Part shown: positions 8,074 through 15,729 of the stretch, piece by piece
Layout: every line of letters begins with the position of its first letter
Position numbering within the stretch: position 1 is the first letter of the stretch
Source: DASXBJ01 sp036491755
Lineage (GTDB): Bacteria > Chloroflexota > Dormibacteria > Dormibacterales > Dormibacteraceae
Direction of reading: 5' to 3'
DNA: 30,900 nt
Assembly: GCA_036491755.1 (NCBI GenBank)
Contig: DASXBJ010000060.1
Location: 1 to 30,900 of the forward strand
Notes under the pieces: model-generated
Database searches by the model: none
Seen by the model: only the letters and a program-made list of their open reading frames with translations
What the model was told of the DNA's origin: nothing
Position numbers and translations under genes: made by a program

Positions 8074-9483
8074 TTGGCAACGCTACCGAGGGTCGACGTC
8101 GGCTCCGACTACAAGGAAAAGTACGGCTTCTTCGTCCCTGAGGACTACGTCTTCAAGGCCAAGCGCGGCCTGAACCCAGAGATCGTCAAGGAGATCTCTT
8201 GGATGAAGAAGGAACCCGAGTGGATGCTGAACATGCGTCTGCGCTCGCTCGAGATCTTCCGCAAGAAGCCCATGCCGACCTGGGGCGCGGACCTCTCGGT
8301 GATCGACTTCGAGAACATCTTCTACTACCTCCGCGCCTCCGACAAGCAGTCGAAGACGTGGGAGGAGCTGCCGCCCGACATCAAGAAGACGTACGACCGG
8401 CTGGGGGTGCCCGAAGCGGAGCGCAAGTTCCTGGCGGGCGTTTCCGCGCAGTACGAATCCGAGGTCGTCTACCACTCGCTGCATGAGGAGCTGTCGAAGA
8501 AGGGCGTCATCTTCACCGACACCGACTCCGCCCTGCGCGATCACCCCGAGCTCTTCAAGGAATACTTCGGGACGATCATCCCGCCGGCGGACAACAAGTT
8601 CGCCGCGCTGAACACCGCCGTCTGGTCGGGAGGGTCCTTCATCTACGTGCCGAAAGGCGTGCGCGTCGAGATCCCGCTGCAGGCGTACTTCCGCATCAAC
8701 GCCGAGAACATGGGGCAGTTCGAGCGGACATTGATCATCTGCGACGAGGGCTCGTTCGTCCACTACATCGAGGGCTGCACGGCGCCGATCTACACCAGCG
8801 ACTCGCTGCACTCGGCGGTGGTCGAGATCATCGTCAAGAGAAATGCTCGCTGCCGCTACACGACGATCCAGAACTGGTCGACCAACGTCTTCAACCTCGT
8901 CACCAAGCGCGCGCAGGTCTTCGGCGACGCCACCATGGAGTGGGTCGACGGCAACCTTGGGTCGCAGATCACGATGAAGTACCCGAGCGTCTACCTCATG
9001 GAGCCAGGCGCCAAGGGCGACGTGCTGTCCGTGGCCTTCGCCGGCAAGGGCCAGCACCAGGACGCAGGCGGCAAGATGATCCATGTCGCGCCGAACACAA
9101 CGTCGACCATCACGTCGAAGTCCATCTCGAAGAACGGCGGACGGACGTCGTACCGCGGTCACATCAAGATGTACCCGGGCGCGAACAACTGCAAGTCGTT
9201 CGTCAAGTGCGACGCGCTCCTGCTCGACGACGAGTCGCGCTCGGACACCTACCCGTACAACGACGTCGACGCCGAGAACGTGACCCTGGGCCACGAGGCT
9301 ACGGTGAGCAAGGTCTCGGACGAGCAGCTCTTCTACCTGATGAGCCGCGGCATCACCCGCTCCGAGGCCGAAACGATGATCGTCAACGGCTTCATCGAGC
9401 CGTTCACGAAAGAGCTTCCTCTCGAGTACGCGGTGGAGCTGAACCGGCTCATCCAGCTCGAGATGGAGGGCTCGGTAGGCTGA
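8074..9483 (+). CDS. sufB: Fe-S cluster assembly scaffold protein SufB
   Basis: Core scaffold subunit on which clusters are built together with SufC and SufD. The 469-residue protein is full length and carries the conserved family segments IPLQAYFRINAENMGQFERT, the EGCTAPIYTSDSLHSAVVE strand, NGGRTSYRGHIKM, and the Cys-containing NNCKSFVKCDALLLDD region near the C-terminus. There is no intein, which is worth noting because SufB is a common intein host. The start is TTG 8074, directly after the sufC stop, with a strong Shine-Dalgarno AGGAGG (within CACAGGAGGTGG) at a suitable distance. sufD follows after 1 bp. Confidence 0.98.
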   Translation: MATLPRVDVGSDYKEKYGFFVPEDYVFKAKRGLNPEIVKEISWMKKEPEWMLNMRLRSLEIFRKKPMPTWGADLSVIDFENIFYYLRASDKQSKTWEELPPDIKKTYDRLGVPEAERKFLAGVSAQYESEVVYHSLHEELSKKGVIFTDTDSALRDHPELFKEYFGTIIPPADNKFAALNTAVWSGGSFIYVPKGVRVEIPLQAYFRINAENMGQFERTLIICDEGSFVHYIEGCTAPIYTSDSLHSAVVEIIVKRNARCRYTTIQNWSTNVFNLVTKRAQVFGDATMEWVDGNLGSQITMKYPSVYLMEPGAKGDVLSVAFAGKGQHQDAGGKMIHVAPNTTSTITSKSISKNGGRTSYRGHIKMYPGANNCKSFVKCDALLLDDESRSDTYPYNDVDAENVTLGHEATVSKVSDEQLFYLMSRGITRSEAETMIVNGFIEPFTKELPLEYAVELNRLIQLEMEGSVG

Positions 9484-9484
9484 G

Positions 9485-10684
9485 ATGAGCCTGACCGCCG
9501 AGACCCTGGAGAGGACGGGGCTCCGGGGCGAACCAGACTGGCTGCGCGACCGGCGACGGTCGGCGCTCGCCGATTACGAGCGGATGCCCGCGCCGAGCAA
9601 GACCGACGAGGAGTGGCGCCGCACGGATGTCAGCCGCCTCAAGGTCGCCGACTACTCCGCGATCGAAGACCGCGACGGGCTGCGGCTGGACAGCCAGGGC
9701 GCCCTGCCGGCGGGCGTGATCCTGCAGCCCCTGCGGGAAGCGGCGAGGGACCACCCGGAGCTGGTCGAGTCGAAGCTCTTCTCCCTGGTCCGCGGCGACC
9801 GCGACCGCTTCACCGCGCTTCATGCTGCTTTCTTCACAGGCGGCACCTTCCTCTACGTCCCGGACGGCGTGGTCGTCGAGCAGCCCATCCTGGGCCGGAC
9901 CATCTCCAACGAGGGCGGCAACTTCGTCCTTCCCCACACCTTGATCGTGGCCGGGCGCGGTTCCCGATTCCACTACCTCGACGAGTACATCGGCAGCGAT
10001 GACGCTAAGGCGGGATACAGGAGCGGCTCGGCCGAGATATTTCTGGGCGAAGGGGCCCAGGTCGGCTACGTCGCGGTCCAGAAGTGGGGTCGCAACGACT
10101 GGCACTTCGCCGACCAGCGGGCGCAGCTCCAGAGGGACTCGACCCTGCGTCTGTTCGGCGTGACGCTGGGCGGGCACTTCTCCAAGACGCGGGTCGAGGC
10201 TTCACTGGTCGGGCCTGGCGCGGACGCCGAGCTCAAGGCGATCTACCTCGCATCGGGCGACCAGTTCTATGACTTCCACACGCTGCAGGACCACCAGGTG
10301 GGCAACACGCGTTCCGATCTCCTGTTCAAAGGCGCGCTGCAGGACGTCGCACGCACCGTTTACGCCGGGCTCATCAAGATCGAGAAGGGCGCCGCGCGCT
10401 CCGACGCGTACCAGGCCAACCGCAACCTGGTGCTGTCGGACCACGCCAAGGCGACGTCGATCCCGATGCTCGAGATCGACAACAACGATGTCCGCTGCAC
10501 TCACGGGGCCACGGTCGGGCCGCTCGACCCCCAGCACATGTTCTATCTCCGCTCGCGCGGCATCCCGGAACCGACCGCGCGCCGGATGCTGGTGCAGGGG
10601 TTCTTCGGCGACGTCCTCGACCGGATTCCTTTCGAGCACGCGCGCACCCTGGTCGAGGGGGAGCTGGAGGCACGGCTTGGCTAG
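9485..10684 (+). CDS. sufD: Fe-S cluster assembly protein SufD
   Basis: SufB paralogue that pairs with SufB and SufC in the scaffold complex. It is 399 residues. The C-terminal beta-helix has the SufD hallmark DVRCTHGATVGPLD, whose His corresponds to the functional His of the E. coli protein, and FYLRSRGI as in SufB. The N-terminal 100 or so residues are more variable, as usual (ETLERTGLRGEPDWLRDRRR). ATG 9485 lies 1 bp after the sufB stop. The end overlaps the Rieske gene by 8 bp. Confidence 0.96.
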   Translation: MSLTAETLERTGLRGEPDWLRDRRRSALADYERMPAPSKTDEEWRRTDVSRLKVADYSAIEDRDGLRLDSQGALPAGVILQPLREAARDHPELVESKLFSLVRGDRDRFTALHAAFFTGGTFLYVPDGVVVEQPILGRTISNEGGNFVLPHTLIVAGRGSRFHYLDEYIGSDDAKAGYRSGSAEIFLGEGAQVGYVAVQKWGRNDWHFADQRAQLQRDSTLRLFGVTLGGHFSKTRVEASLVGPGADAELKAIYLASGDQFYDFHTLQDHQVGNTRSDLLFKGALQDVARTVYAGLIKIEKGAARSDAYQANRNLVLSDHAKATSIPMLEIDNNDVRCTHGATVGPLDPQHMFYLRSRGIPEPTARRMLVQGFFGDVLDRIPFEHARTLVEGELEARLG

Positions 10685-10991
10685 GGTCCGGGTCGCATCG
10701 GCGTCCGAGGTGCCCGTCGAGAGCGTGAAGGGAGTCATGGCCAACCAGACGGAGGTCTGCCTGGCCCACGCGGAGGACGGCCAGTTCTATGCCATCAACG
10801 ACGTCTGCACGCACGAGAATTTTCTCCTGAGCGAAGGCGAGCTCTTTGGGCTGGACATCGAATGCCCGCAGCACGGATCCAGGTTCAACCTCAAGACCGG
10901 CAAGGTGACCGGGCTGCCGGCTGTGATGCCGGCGACGACCTATCCGCTCACGCTCGACGGCGACGACATATACATCGAGGTGCCCGATTGA
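10677..10991 (+). CDS. Rieske-type 2Fe-2S ferredoxin of the SUF operon
   Basis: A 104-residue soluble Rieske protein with the paired ligand motifs Cys44-Thr-His46 and Cys63-Pro-Gln-His66, separated by 16 residues, in the normal fold order (VCTHENFLL, then ECPQHGSRFNL). It resembles dioxygenase-type ferredoxins. No membrane anchor is present. The start is TTG 10677, which overlaps the sufD stop and follows a GGAGG tract (GAGCTGGAGGCACGGC). A later ATG at residue 21 would cut into the first strands. Placed between sufD and sufS it probably acts as an electron donor for cluster assembly or as an early cluster recipient, which is inference; such Rieske genes occur in several SUF operons. Confidence 0.9.
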   Translation: MARVRVASASEVPVESVKGVMANQTEVCLAHAEDGQFYAINDVCTHENFLLSEGELFGLDIECPQHGSRFNLKTGKVTGLPAVMPATTYPLTLDGDDIYIEVPD

Positions 10992-12214
10992 GCTCGGCTG
11001 CTCAAAAGGTGTTGGACGTGGCCGCGATCCGCCAGGACTTCCCGATCCTGGAGACCGGCATCGCATATCTCGACTCGGCCAACACGTCGCAGCGTCCGCG
11101 CCAGGTGACCGGCGCGATGATGGAGTACTTCGAGAAGTTCAACTCGAACATCCACCGCGCCGCCTACCACATCGCCGAGGAGGCGACGGTTCGGTACGAA
11201 GCCACGCGCGAGAAGGTGCGGGCGTTCATCAATGCCTCCTCCACCAAGGAGATCATCTACACGCGTGGCACGACCGAGGCCATCAACCTCGTCGCCTATT
11301 CATGGGGTCGCAAGAACATCAAGCCAGGCGACCTGATCGTCCTGACCATCCTCGACCACCACTCCAACATCGTGCCCTGGCAGATCCTCGCGGCAGAGCG
11401 TGGCGCTGTGATCGAGTTCGTGGACATCGACGGCAAGGGCGAGCTGCGCTTGGACCAGTTCGCTGAGCTGCTCAAGCGCGAGCCAAAGCTGGTCGCCTTC
11501 AATGCGGTGAGCAACGCGCTGGGCACCATCAACCCGGCGCGGGACATGGTCGCCGCGGCCAAGAAGGCGGGCGCCACAGTGCTGGTCGACGGGGCCCAGA
11601 GCACGCCGCACCAACCAGTCGACGTGCGGGCGCTGGGCTGCGACTTCTATGCGTTCAGCGGGCACAAGATGCTGGGGCCCACGGGCGCCGGCATCCTGTA
11701 CGGCCGCCGCGAGCTGCTCGAGGCGATGGACCCGTTCATGTCGGGCGGCGACATGATCAAAACGGTCCGGATCGAAGGCACGACCTACCACGACCTGCCG
11801 TGGAAGTTCGAGGCCGGCACGCAGGCGATCGCCGAGGTGATCGGTCTCGGCGCTGCTGTCCAGTACCTGGACGGGCTCGGGATGGACGCTGTCCGCGCCC
11901 ACGAGCTCGAGATCACCGAGTACGCATACGAGGCCTTGAGCGACGTAGAGGGGCTGACCGTGTATGGACCGCCGCCGTCACGACGCGCCGGAGTGATCTC
12001 GTTCGCCCTCGCAGGCATACACCCGCACGACCTCGCCACGATCGCCGATCGCGACCAGGTGTGCCTGCGCGCCGGCCATCATTGCGCGATGCCGCTGATG
12101 ACACGGCTGGGAGTCGCGGCGACAGCCCGCGCGTCGTTCTATGTCTACACGCAGAAGGATGAAGTCGATCGTTTGATCGGTTCCATCAAAGAGGCCCAGA
12201 GGATATTCGCATGA
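10988..12214 (+). CDS. sufS: Cysteine desulfurase SufS
   Basis: PLP-dependent group II cysteine desulfurase that removes sulfur from cysteine as an enzyme persulfide for cluster assembly. The 408-residue protein has the PLP-binding Lys227 in FSGHKMLGPTG, the catalytic Cys366 in RAGHHCAMPLM, and conserved ILDHHSNIVPW. A TTG at 10988 overlaps the Rieske stop codon (TTGA); the next GTG candidates are about 8-12 residues later, and the family core starts at about residue 12 (VAAIRQDFPIL). The ATGA overlap with sufU at the other end couples translation with its sulfur acceptor. Confidence 0.96.
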   Translation: MSSAAQKVLDVAAIRQDFPILETGIAYLDSANTSQRPRQVTGAMMEYFEKFNSNIHRAAYHIAEEATVRYEATREKVRAFINASSTKEIIYTRGTTEAINLVAYSWGRKNIKPGDLIVLTILDHHSNIVPWQILAAERGAVIEFVDIDGKGELRLDQFAELLKREPKLVAFNAVSNALGTINPARDMVAAAKKAGATVLVDGAQSTPHQPVDVRALGCDFYAFSGHKMLGPTGAGILYGRRELLEAMDPFMSGGDMIKTVRIEGTTYHDLPWKFEAGTQAIAEVIGLGAAVQYLDGLGMDAVRAHELEITEYAYEALSDVEGLTVYGPPPSRRAGVISFALAGIHPHDLATIADRDQVCLRAGHHCAMPLMTRLGVAATARASFYVYTQKDEVDRLIGSIKEAQRIFA

Positions 12215-12618
12215 GCACACGCCCAGCTTCGGCTGATGACCAGTTCTATCGCGAGTACATCCTCGACCACTACAAGAACCCTCGGAACTTCGGCCGGCTG
12301 GAGCACCCGGACATCAGCCACGAGGAGGACAACCCCCTCTGCGGCGACGTGATCGGGATGGACTTCCGGGTCAAGGACGGCGTGATCGAGGACATCAAGT
12401 TCCACGGTCGAGGCTGCGCGATCTCGCAAGCGTCGGCATCGCTCCTGACCGAACGATTGAAGGGTATTCCGCTGGAGCAGGCCAGGCAGATCAGCAAAGC
12501 GGACGTGCTCGGCGAGCTGGGGATCGACATCTCCCCCGCGCGAATCAAATGCGCGCTGCTGTCGTTGAAGGTGCTGAAGGTCGGCGCCTACGGGCTGGCT
12601 GATGAGGATGAGGAGTAG
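12211..12618 (+). CDS. sufU: SufU, zinc-dependent sulfurtransferase partner of SufS
   Basis: An IscU-fold protein of 135 residues. It has Cys44 and Asp46 in PLCGD, Cys69 in GRGCAISQASASL and Cys114 in RIKCALL, the zinc-ligand set and sulfur-accepting Cys of SufU proteins. The roughly 20-residue insert after GRGCAISQASASLLTE distinguishes SufU from IscU. It accepts the persulfide from SufS and passes sulfur to SufBCD. ATG 12211 overlaps the sufS stop as ATGA. No sufE is present, consistent with a SufSU system. Confidence 0.95.
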   Translation: MSTRPASADDQFYREYILDHYKNPRNFGRLEHPDISHEEDNPLCGDVIGMDFRVKDGVIEDIKFHGRGCAISQASASLLTERLKGIPLEQARQISKADVLGELGIDISPARIKCALLSLKVLKVGAYGLADEDEE

Positions 12619-12624
12619 AAGCGA

Positions 12625-12954
12625 ATGACCGACCAGGAAGCACCGTTTCGCGAGGTCACCGTCGACGGAATTCAGCCGTTGATCGACGCCGGCTACGAGG
12701 TCGTCGACGTTCGTGAGGACTGGGAGTGGGACAAGGGCCATGTGCCTGGGGCACGCCACGTCGTGCTCAACTCGATTCTCGCCAACCCGACCGGGCACAA
12801 GTTTCACGACCGCACGATCTTTGTTTGCCAGGTCGGAGAGCGATCGGCGGTGGCGTCGGAGATGGCGGTCGCGCTCGGGGTCAAGGACGTCGTGAACTTT
12901 CGCGGCGGCACCAAGGCGTGGCGCGACGCGGGCCTCCCGCTCGAGAAACCATGA
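12625..12954 (+). CDS. Rhodanese-domain sulfurtransferase
   Basis: Single-domain rhodanese of 109 residues. It has the entry motif VVDVREDWEWDKGHVPGARHV and the active-site loop FVCQVGERSA with the persulfide-forming Cys, followed by FRGGTKAWRDAGLPL. The catalytic Cys and Arg are retained, so it should be active; the sulfur donor is unknown. ATG 12625 follows an AGGAG tract that overlaps the sufU stop (6 bp between genes), and its stop overlaps sufT as ATGA. Its position in the operon suggests handling of sulfane sulfur for cluster assembly, which is inference. Confidence 0.92.
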   Translation: MTDQEAPFREVTVDGIQPLIDAGYEVVDVREDWEWDKGHVPGARHVVLNSILANPTGHKFHDRTIFVCQVGERSAVASEMAVALGVKDVVNFRGGTKAWRDAGLPLEKP

Positions 12955-13292
12955 CCGATTTCCAACCGGCGTCCACAGTCGCCGCCGATGCGACGGTCAA
13001 GCCGGAGGACGTGATCGAGGTCCTGCGCCAGTGCTACGACCCTGAGATCCCCGTCAACATCGTCGACCTGGGCCTGATCTACGAGATAGCCATCAAGCCG
13101 GAACGGGTGGACCTGAAGATGACCCTCACCGCCCTGGGCTGCCCCATGGCGGCCGAGGTGATGACCGACGTCCGCGACCACCTGCTGACCCTGCCGGGCA
13201 TCACCGAAGCCGGAGTCGACATCGTGTACGAGCCCGTCTGGACCCCAGAGCGCATGACGGAAGAGGCGCGCTGGGAGCTGGGTATGGTCTAA
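12951..13292 (+). CDS. sufT: SufT-like DUF59/MIP18-family Fe-S maturation factor
   Basis: A 113-residue protein with the DUF59 (MIP18) signature: DPEIPVNIVDLGLIYEI followed by the conserved Cys in TALGCPMAAEV. This matches SufT and the C-terminal domain type found with Fe-S carriers, thought to help late-stage cluster transfer to target enzymes. The first 20 residues are variable and Ala/Thr rich. ATG 12951 overlaps the rhodanese stop. This is the last gene of the SUF operon; the convergent membrane protein gene ends 27 bp away, and I see no strong intrinsic terminator between them. Confidence 0.93.
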   Translation: MTDFQPASTVAADATVKPEDVIEVLRQCYDPEIPVNIVDLGLIYEIAIKPERVDLKMTLTALGCPMAAEVMTDVRDHLLTLPGITEAGVDIVYEPVWTPERMTEEARWELGMV

Positions 13293-13319
13293 CCGCCTCA
13301 GCCGAATTTCCGGCCTGAC

Positions 13320-14498
13320 TCAAGCGGCTGGAACCGTCTCCGCGAGAGGAACGCGTGACCGCTGGTTCCAGGCCCATGCCAGCAGCAGGAAGTACTGCGC
13401 GAACTGGCCCAACGTGTAAGACACCACCACCACCACCACCGGCGTGCGCGCCATGCTCTCGAGGGGATCCCAGACCAGCTCGCACAGCGCGTAGACGACG
13501 AACAGCGCCACCCAGTGCATCGGGGGCGCCCCGCGGCGCCAGAAGCCGTCAGCGACGACCAGCATGGCCGGCGCCAGCAGCAGCTGGTAGTGGCTCCAGG
13601 CGACCGGGCCGATGAACGGGGACAGCATGCAGGCCAGCGCGAAGATCTCCCATGAACGCCCCGGCAAATCGCCAAGACGCCTCATCCAGTAGTAGCCGAG
13701 CGCGGCCACGGCAAGCGCGATGAGGCCGGTCACGATCGGAGACGGGCCTAAGCCCAGCCGGCACATCAGTGCCGCAGGCGAGTAGTTCTCAGGAGCGCAT
13801 GCGTAAACCGGCATGCCCGTCTTGGCCGAGAAGTTCGAAAGCGCGACGAGTGGGTTGAGCACCTTCGCGTCGCCGGCCCGCCAGGCGAGGAACCCGAGAC
13901 CTCCGATGTTTACCGCCGCTGCCGTGCCGACCGACCAAACGCCGGCCTTTCGCGTGTCGCGCCGCAGCAGGAGGGCCAGCGGCAGCAGGATCACGATCGG
14001 CTTGAGGGCGAGCGAAAGTCCGATCAGGATGCCGCCGGCACGCTCGTCTCTCTTGAGCAGGGCAAAACCGCCCACGGCGAGGCCGAAGGCAAGAGGGTTG
14101 AGCTGGAGCCAGAAGAGGTTGGAGATGAAGGGCGCGAAGATCGCGGCGGCGATCAGCGTCGACCACCACCACCGAGGGCTCGCTCGAACCCAAAATGCAG
14201 ACCACGCGCCGACCAGCAGCGCCAGCCAGACCAGCAGGTTCAGCACGATGAAAGCCTTGGCCGCGGCCTCCACCGGCATGACGCGCGACACCAGCGCCAG
14301 CAGCGTCCCGAGGAATGGCGTCGACAGCCATGAGAAGACTCGCTCGGGATGTCCGCTGGCCCAGGCCTCGACCCCGCCGTTGTAGGCAAGGCCGAAATCG
14401 GCCGTGTAACGGACCGAGATCGCGAACGGCGCGACCGCCAGGACCGCCACGAGCGGGACTAGAAGCTGTAGCCGCGACGGCGGCCGGCTCACCGTCAC
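13320..14498 (-). CDS. Polytopic membrane glycosyltransferase-like protein (GT87/DUF2029 type)
   Basis: A 392-residue integral membrane protein with roughly 9-11 hydrophobic segments, the first at residues 10-28. It has features shared with GT-C polyprenyl-phosphate mannose-dependent mannosyltransferases of the GT87/DUF2029 group: a first loop with an acidic residue (YTADFGLAYNGG), LIGLSLALKPIVILLPLALLLRRD (the recurrent SLALKP motif) and a late WSHYQLLLAPAMLVV. These enzymes use lipid-linked sugars to extend outer glycolipids; substrate is unknown here. The GTG at 14498 is preceded by TAGAGT ending 7 bp upstream. It is divergent from the citrate synthase operon. A run of valines (VVVVV) in the last third is encoded by a GTG/GTC triplet run. 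Confidence 0.75.
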   Translation of the reverse strand: MTVSRPPSRLQLLVPLVAVLAVAPFAISVRYTADFGLAYNGGVEAWASGHPERVFSWLSTPFLGTLLALVSRVMPVEAAAKAFIVLNLLVWLALLVGAWSAFWVRASPRWWWSTLIAAAIFAPFISNLFWLQLNPLAFGLAVGGFALLKRDERAGGILIGLSLALKPIVILLPLALLLRRDTRKAGVWSVGTAAAVNIGGLGFLAWRAGDAKVLNPLVALSNFSAKTGMPVYACAPENYSPAALMCRLGLGPSPIVTGLIALAVAALGYYWMRRLGDLPGRSWEIFALACMLSPFIGPVAWSHYQLLLAPAMLVVADGFWRRGAPPMHWVALFVVYALCELVWDPLESMARTPVVVVVVSYTLGQFAQYFLLLAWAWNQRSRVPLAETVPAA

Positions 14499-14505
14499 GC
14501 GACGA

Positions 14506-14511
14506 ACTCTA
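14506..14511 (-). promoter_or_regulatory. Predicted -10 element of the GT87-like gene (leaderless)
   Basis: TAGAGT on the minus strand followed by TCGTCGC and the GTG at 14498; the spacing is 7 bp. Confidence 0.5.
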
Positions 14512-14592
14512 GCCCGTGGTCCTCGATATCCGGCACTCGAGGCGTACCTCGAAATTCACACACCAGCCGCGCCGGACGATGGCTCGCTGGCT

Positions 14593-14619
14593 CTCCGTAC
14601 ACTTACGTACGTGACGGAG
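14593..14619 (+). promoter_or_regulatory. Citrate synthase operon promoter with an imperfect dyad
   Basis: The hexamer TACACT (14598-14603) is followed by 7 bp and the GTG at 14611, predicting a leaderless transcript. The arms CTCCGT (14593-14598) and ACGGAG (14614-14619), with inner CAC and GTG, form an imperfect inverted repeat spanning the -10 and start codon. It could be an operator for a metabolic regulator; no regulator gene is adjacent. Confidence 0.45.
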
Positions 14620-15729
14620 TTCAGCCCTGGGCTGGAAGGTATAGTCGCCGCCGAGACCGCCGTCAGCGAGGTGGACGGCGCGAACGGCCGCCTTATCTAT
14701 CGGGGCGGATACCTCATCGAAGACCTCGCTCCGATCGCCACGTTCGAAGAGATCGCCTACCTGCTCTGGCATGGCGAGCTGCCCAACCCGAGCGAGCTCA
14801 GCGAGCTGCGCCGGCAGATGGCGGACAGCCGGCATTTGAACGACGCCGCGCTCGGTGCGTTGATGTCGATGGATCCCGAGACCGATCCGATGGACACCCT
14901 GCGCACCGTCGTGTCCGCGCAAGGCGCCTCGAAGACCTTGAACAAGCCCAGCCTCGCTGAGGCGATCTCCCTGACGGCCGTATTTCCAACGATCGTCGGC
15001 GCCGCGTACCGGCGCCGCCAGGGCAAGGACCTGGTCGAGCCCCGCGACGACCTGGACCACGCCGCCAACCTCCTGTGGATGATGGAGGGCACCGAGCCGC
15101 CGCCCGAGCGCGCGGGCTGGGTCGGGCTCTACCTGGTGCTGCTCGCGGACCACGGGCTTAACGCGTCCACCTTTGCCGCGCGGGTGGTGGCCTCCACCGG
15201 AAGCGACCTGGCGTCGTGCGTAGTGGGCGCGATTGGGGCGCTGAAGGGACCGGCGCATGGCGGCGCGACACTGGCGGCGCGATCGATGCTGGACAAGATC
15301 GGCTCGGCCGACAACGCGGAGCGATGGCTCAATGATGCAAATGCGCGCCACGAGCGGTTTGCGGGATTCGGCCACCGCGTCTACCGGACTTACGATCCGC
15401 GGGCCAAGATTCTCCGCGAGATGGCGAAGACTGCTGCGCCGGAGCTGCACAAGACGGCCGCGCGAACCGAGGAGCTCGCCCTCCAGATCCTTCACGAGGC
15501 GCATCCGGAACGGCCGAACGCGACCAACGTGGACTTCTGGGCCTCGGTGGTGTTGACGGGCGCCGGCATTCCCAAAGAGATGTTCACGTGCATCTTCGCC
15601 ACGTCGCGGGTGGCCGGCTGGACGGCGCACGTGCTCGAGGCCCTGGCGGACCTGCGCATCATCCGGCCCGCGTCGAGGTGGACCGGCCCCGAAGGCGGCC
15701 GGAAACCAATGCAGCTGGCCAAGAGATGA
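14611..15729 (+). CDS. gltA: Citrate synthase, first paralogue
   Basis: Condenses acetyl-CoA (or a related acyl-CoA) with oxaloacetate. The 372-residue length is that of the short type I citrate/2-methylcitrate synthases. All three catalytic residues are present: His216 in GPAHGG, His255 in GFGHRVYRTYDPRA and Asp308 in NVDFWAS. The GTG at 14611 is chosen because a TACACT hexamer ends 7 bp before it and the protein begins with the typical FSPGLEGIVAAET. The stop overlaps the second citrate synthase as ATGA, so they are made from one transcript. Whether it is a citrate or methylcitrate synthase cannot be told from sequence alone; no prpB or prpD is nearby. Confidence 0.93.
   Translation: MTEFSPGLEGIVAAETAVSEVDGANGRLIYRGGYLIEDLAPIATFEEIAYLLWHGELPNPSELSELRRQMADSRHLNDAALGALMSMDPETDPMDTLRTVVSAQGASKTLNKPSLAEAISLTAVFPTIVGAAYRRRQGKDLVEPRDDLDHAANLLWMMEGTEPPPERAGWVGLYLVLLADHGLNASTFAARVVASTGSDLASCVVGAIGALKGPAHGGATLAARSMLDKIGSADNAERWLNDANARHERFAGFGHRVYRTYDPRAKILREMAKTAAPELHKTAARTEELALQILHEAHPERPNATNVDFWASVVLTGAGIPKEMFTCIFATSRVAGWTAHVLEALADLRIIRPASRWTGPEGGRKPMQLAKR

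Noticed and set aside
8083..9294. Open frame of 403 codons on the minus strand
   Set aside because: It is entirely antisense to sufB, has no recognisable domain and shows shadow composition.
8074..9483. Intein in SufB
   Set aside because: SufB often carries inteins, but this copy is continuous at the normal length with no insertion.
13418..13441. Run of CAC/CCA triplets resembling a microsatellite or His-tag-like sequence
   Set aside because: It lies inside the GT87-like gene and encodes a hydrophobic Val run in a membrane segment, explained by codon bias.
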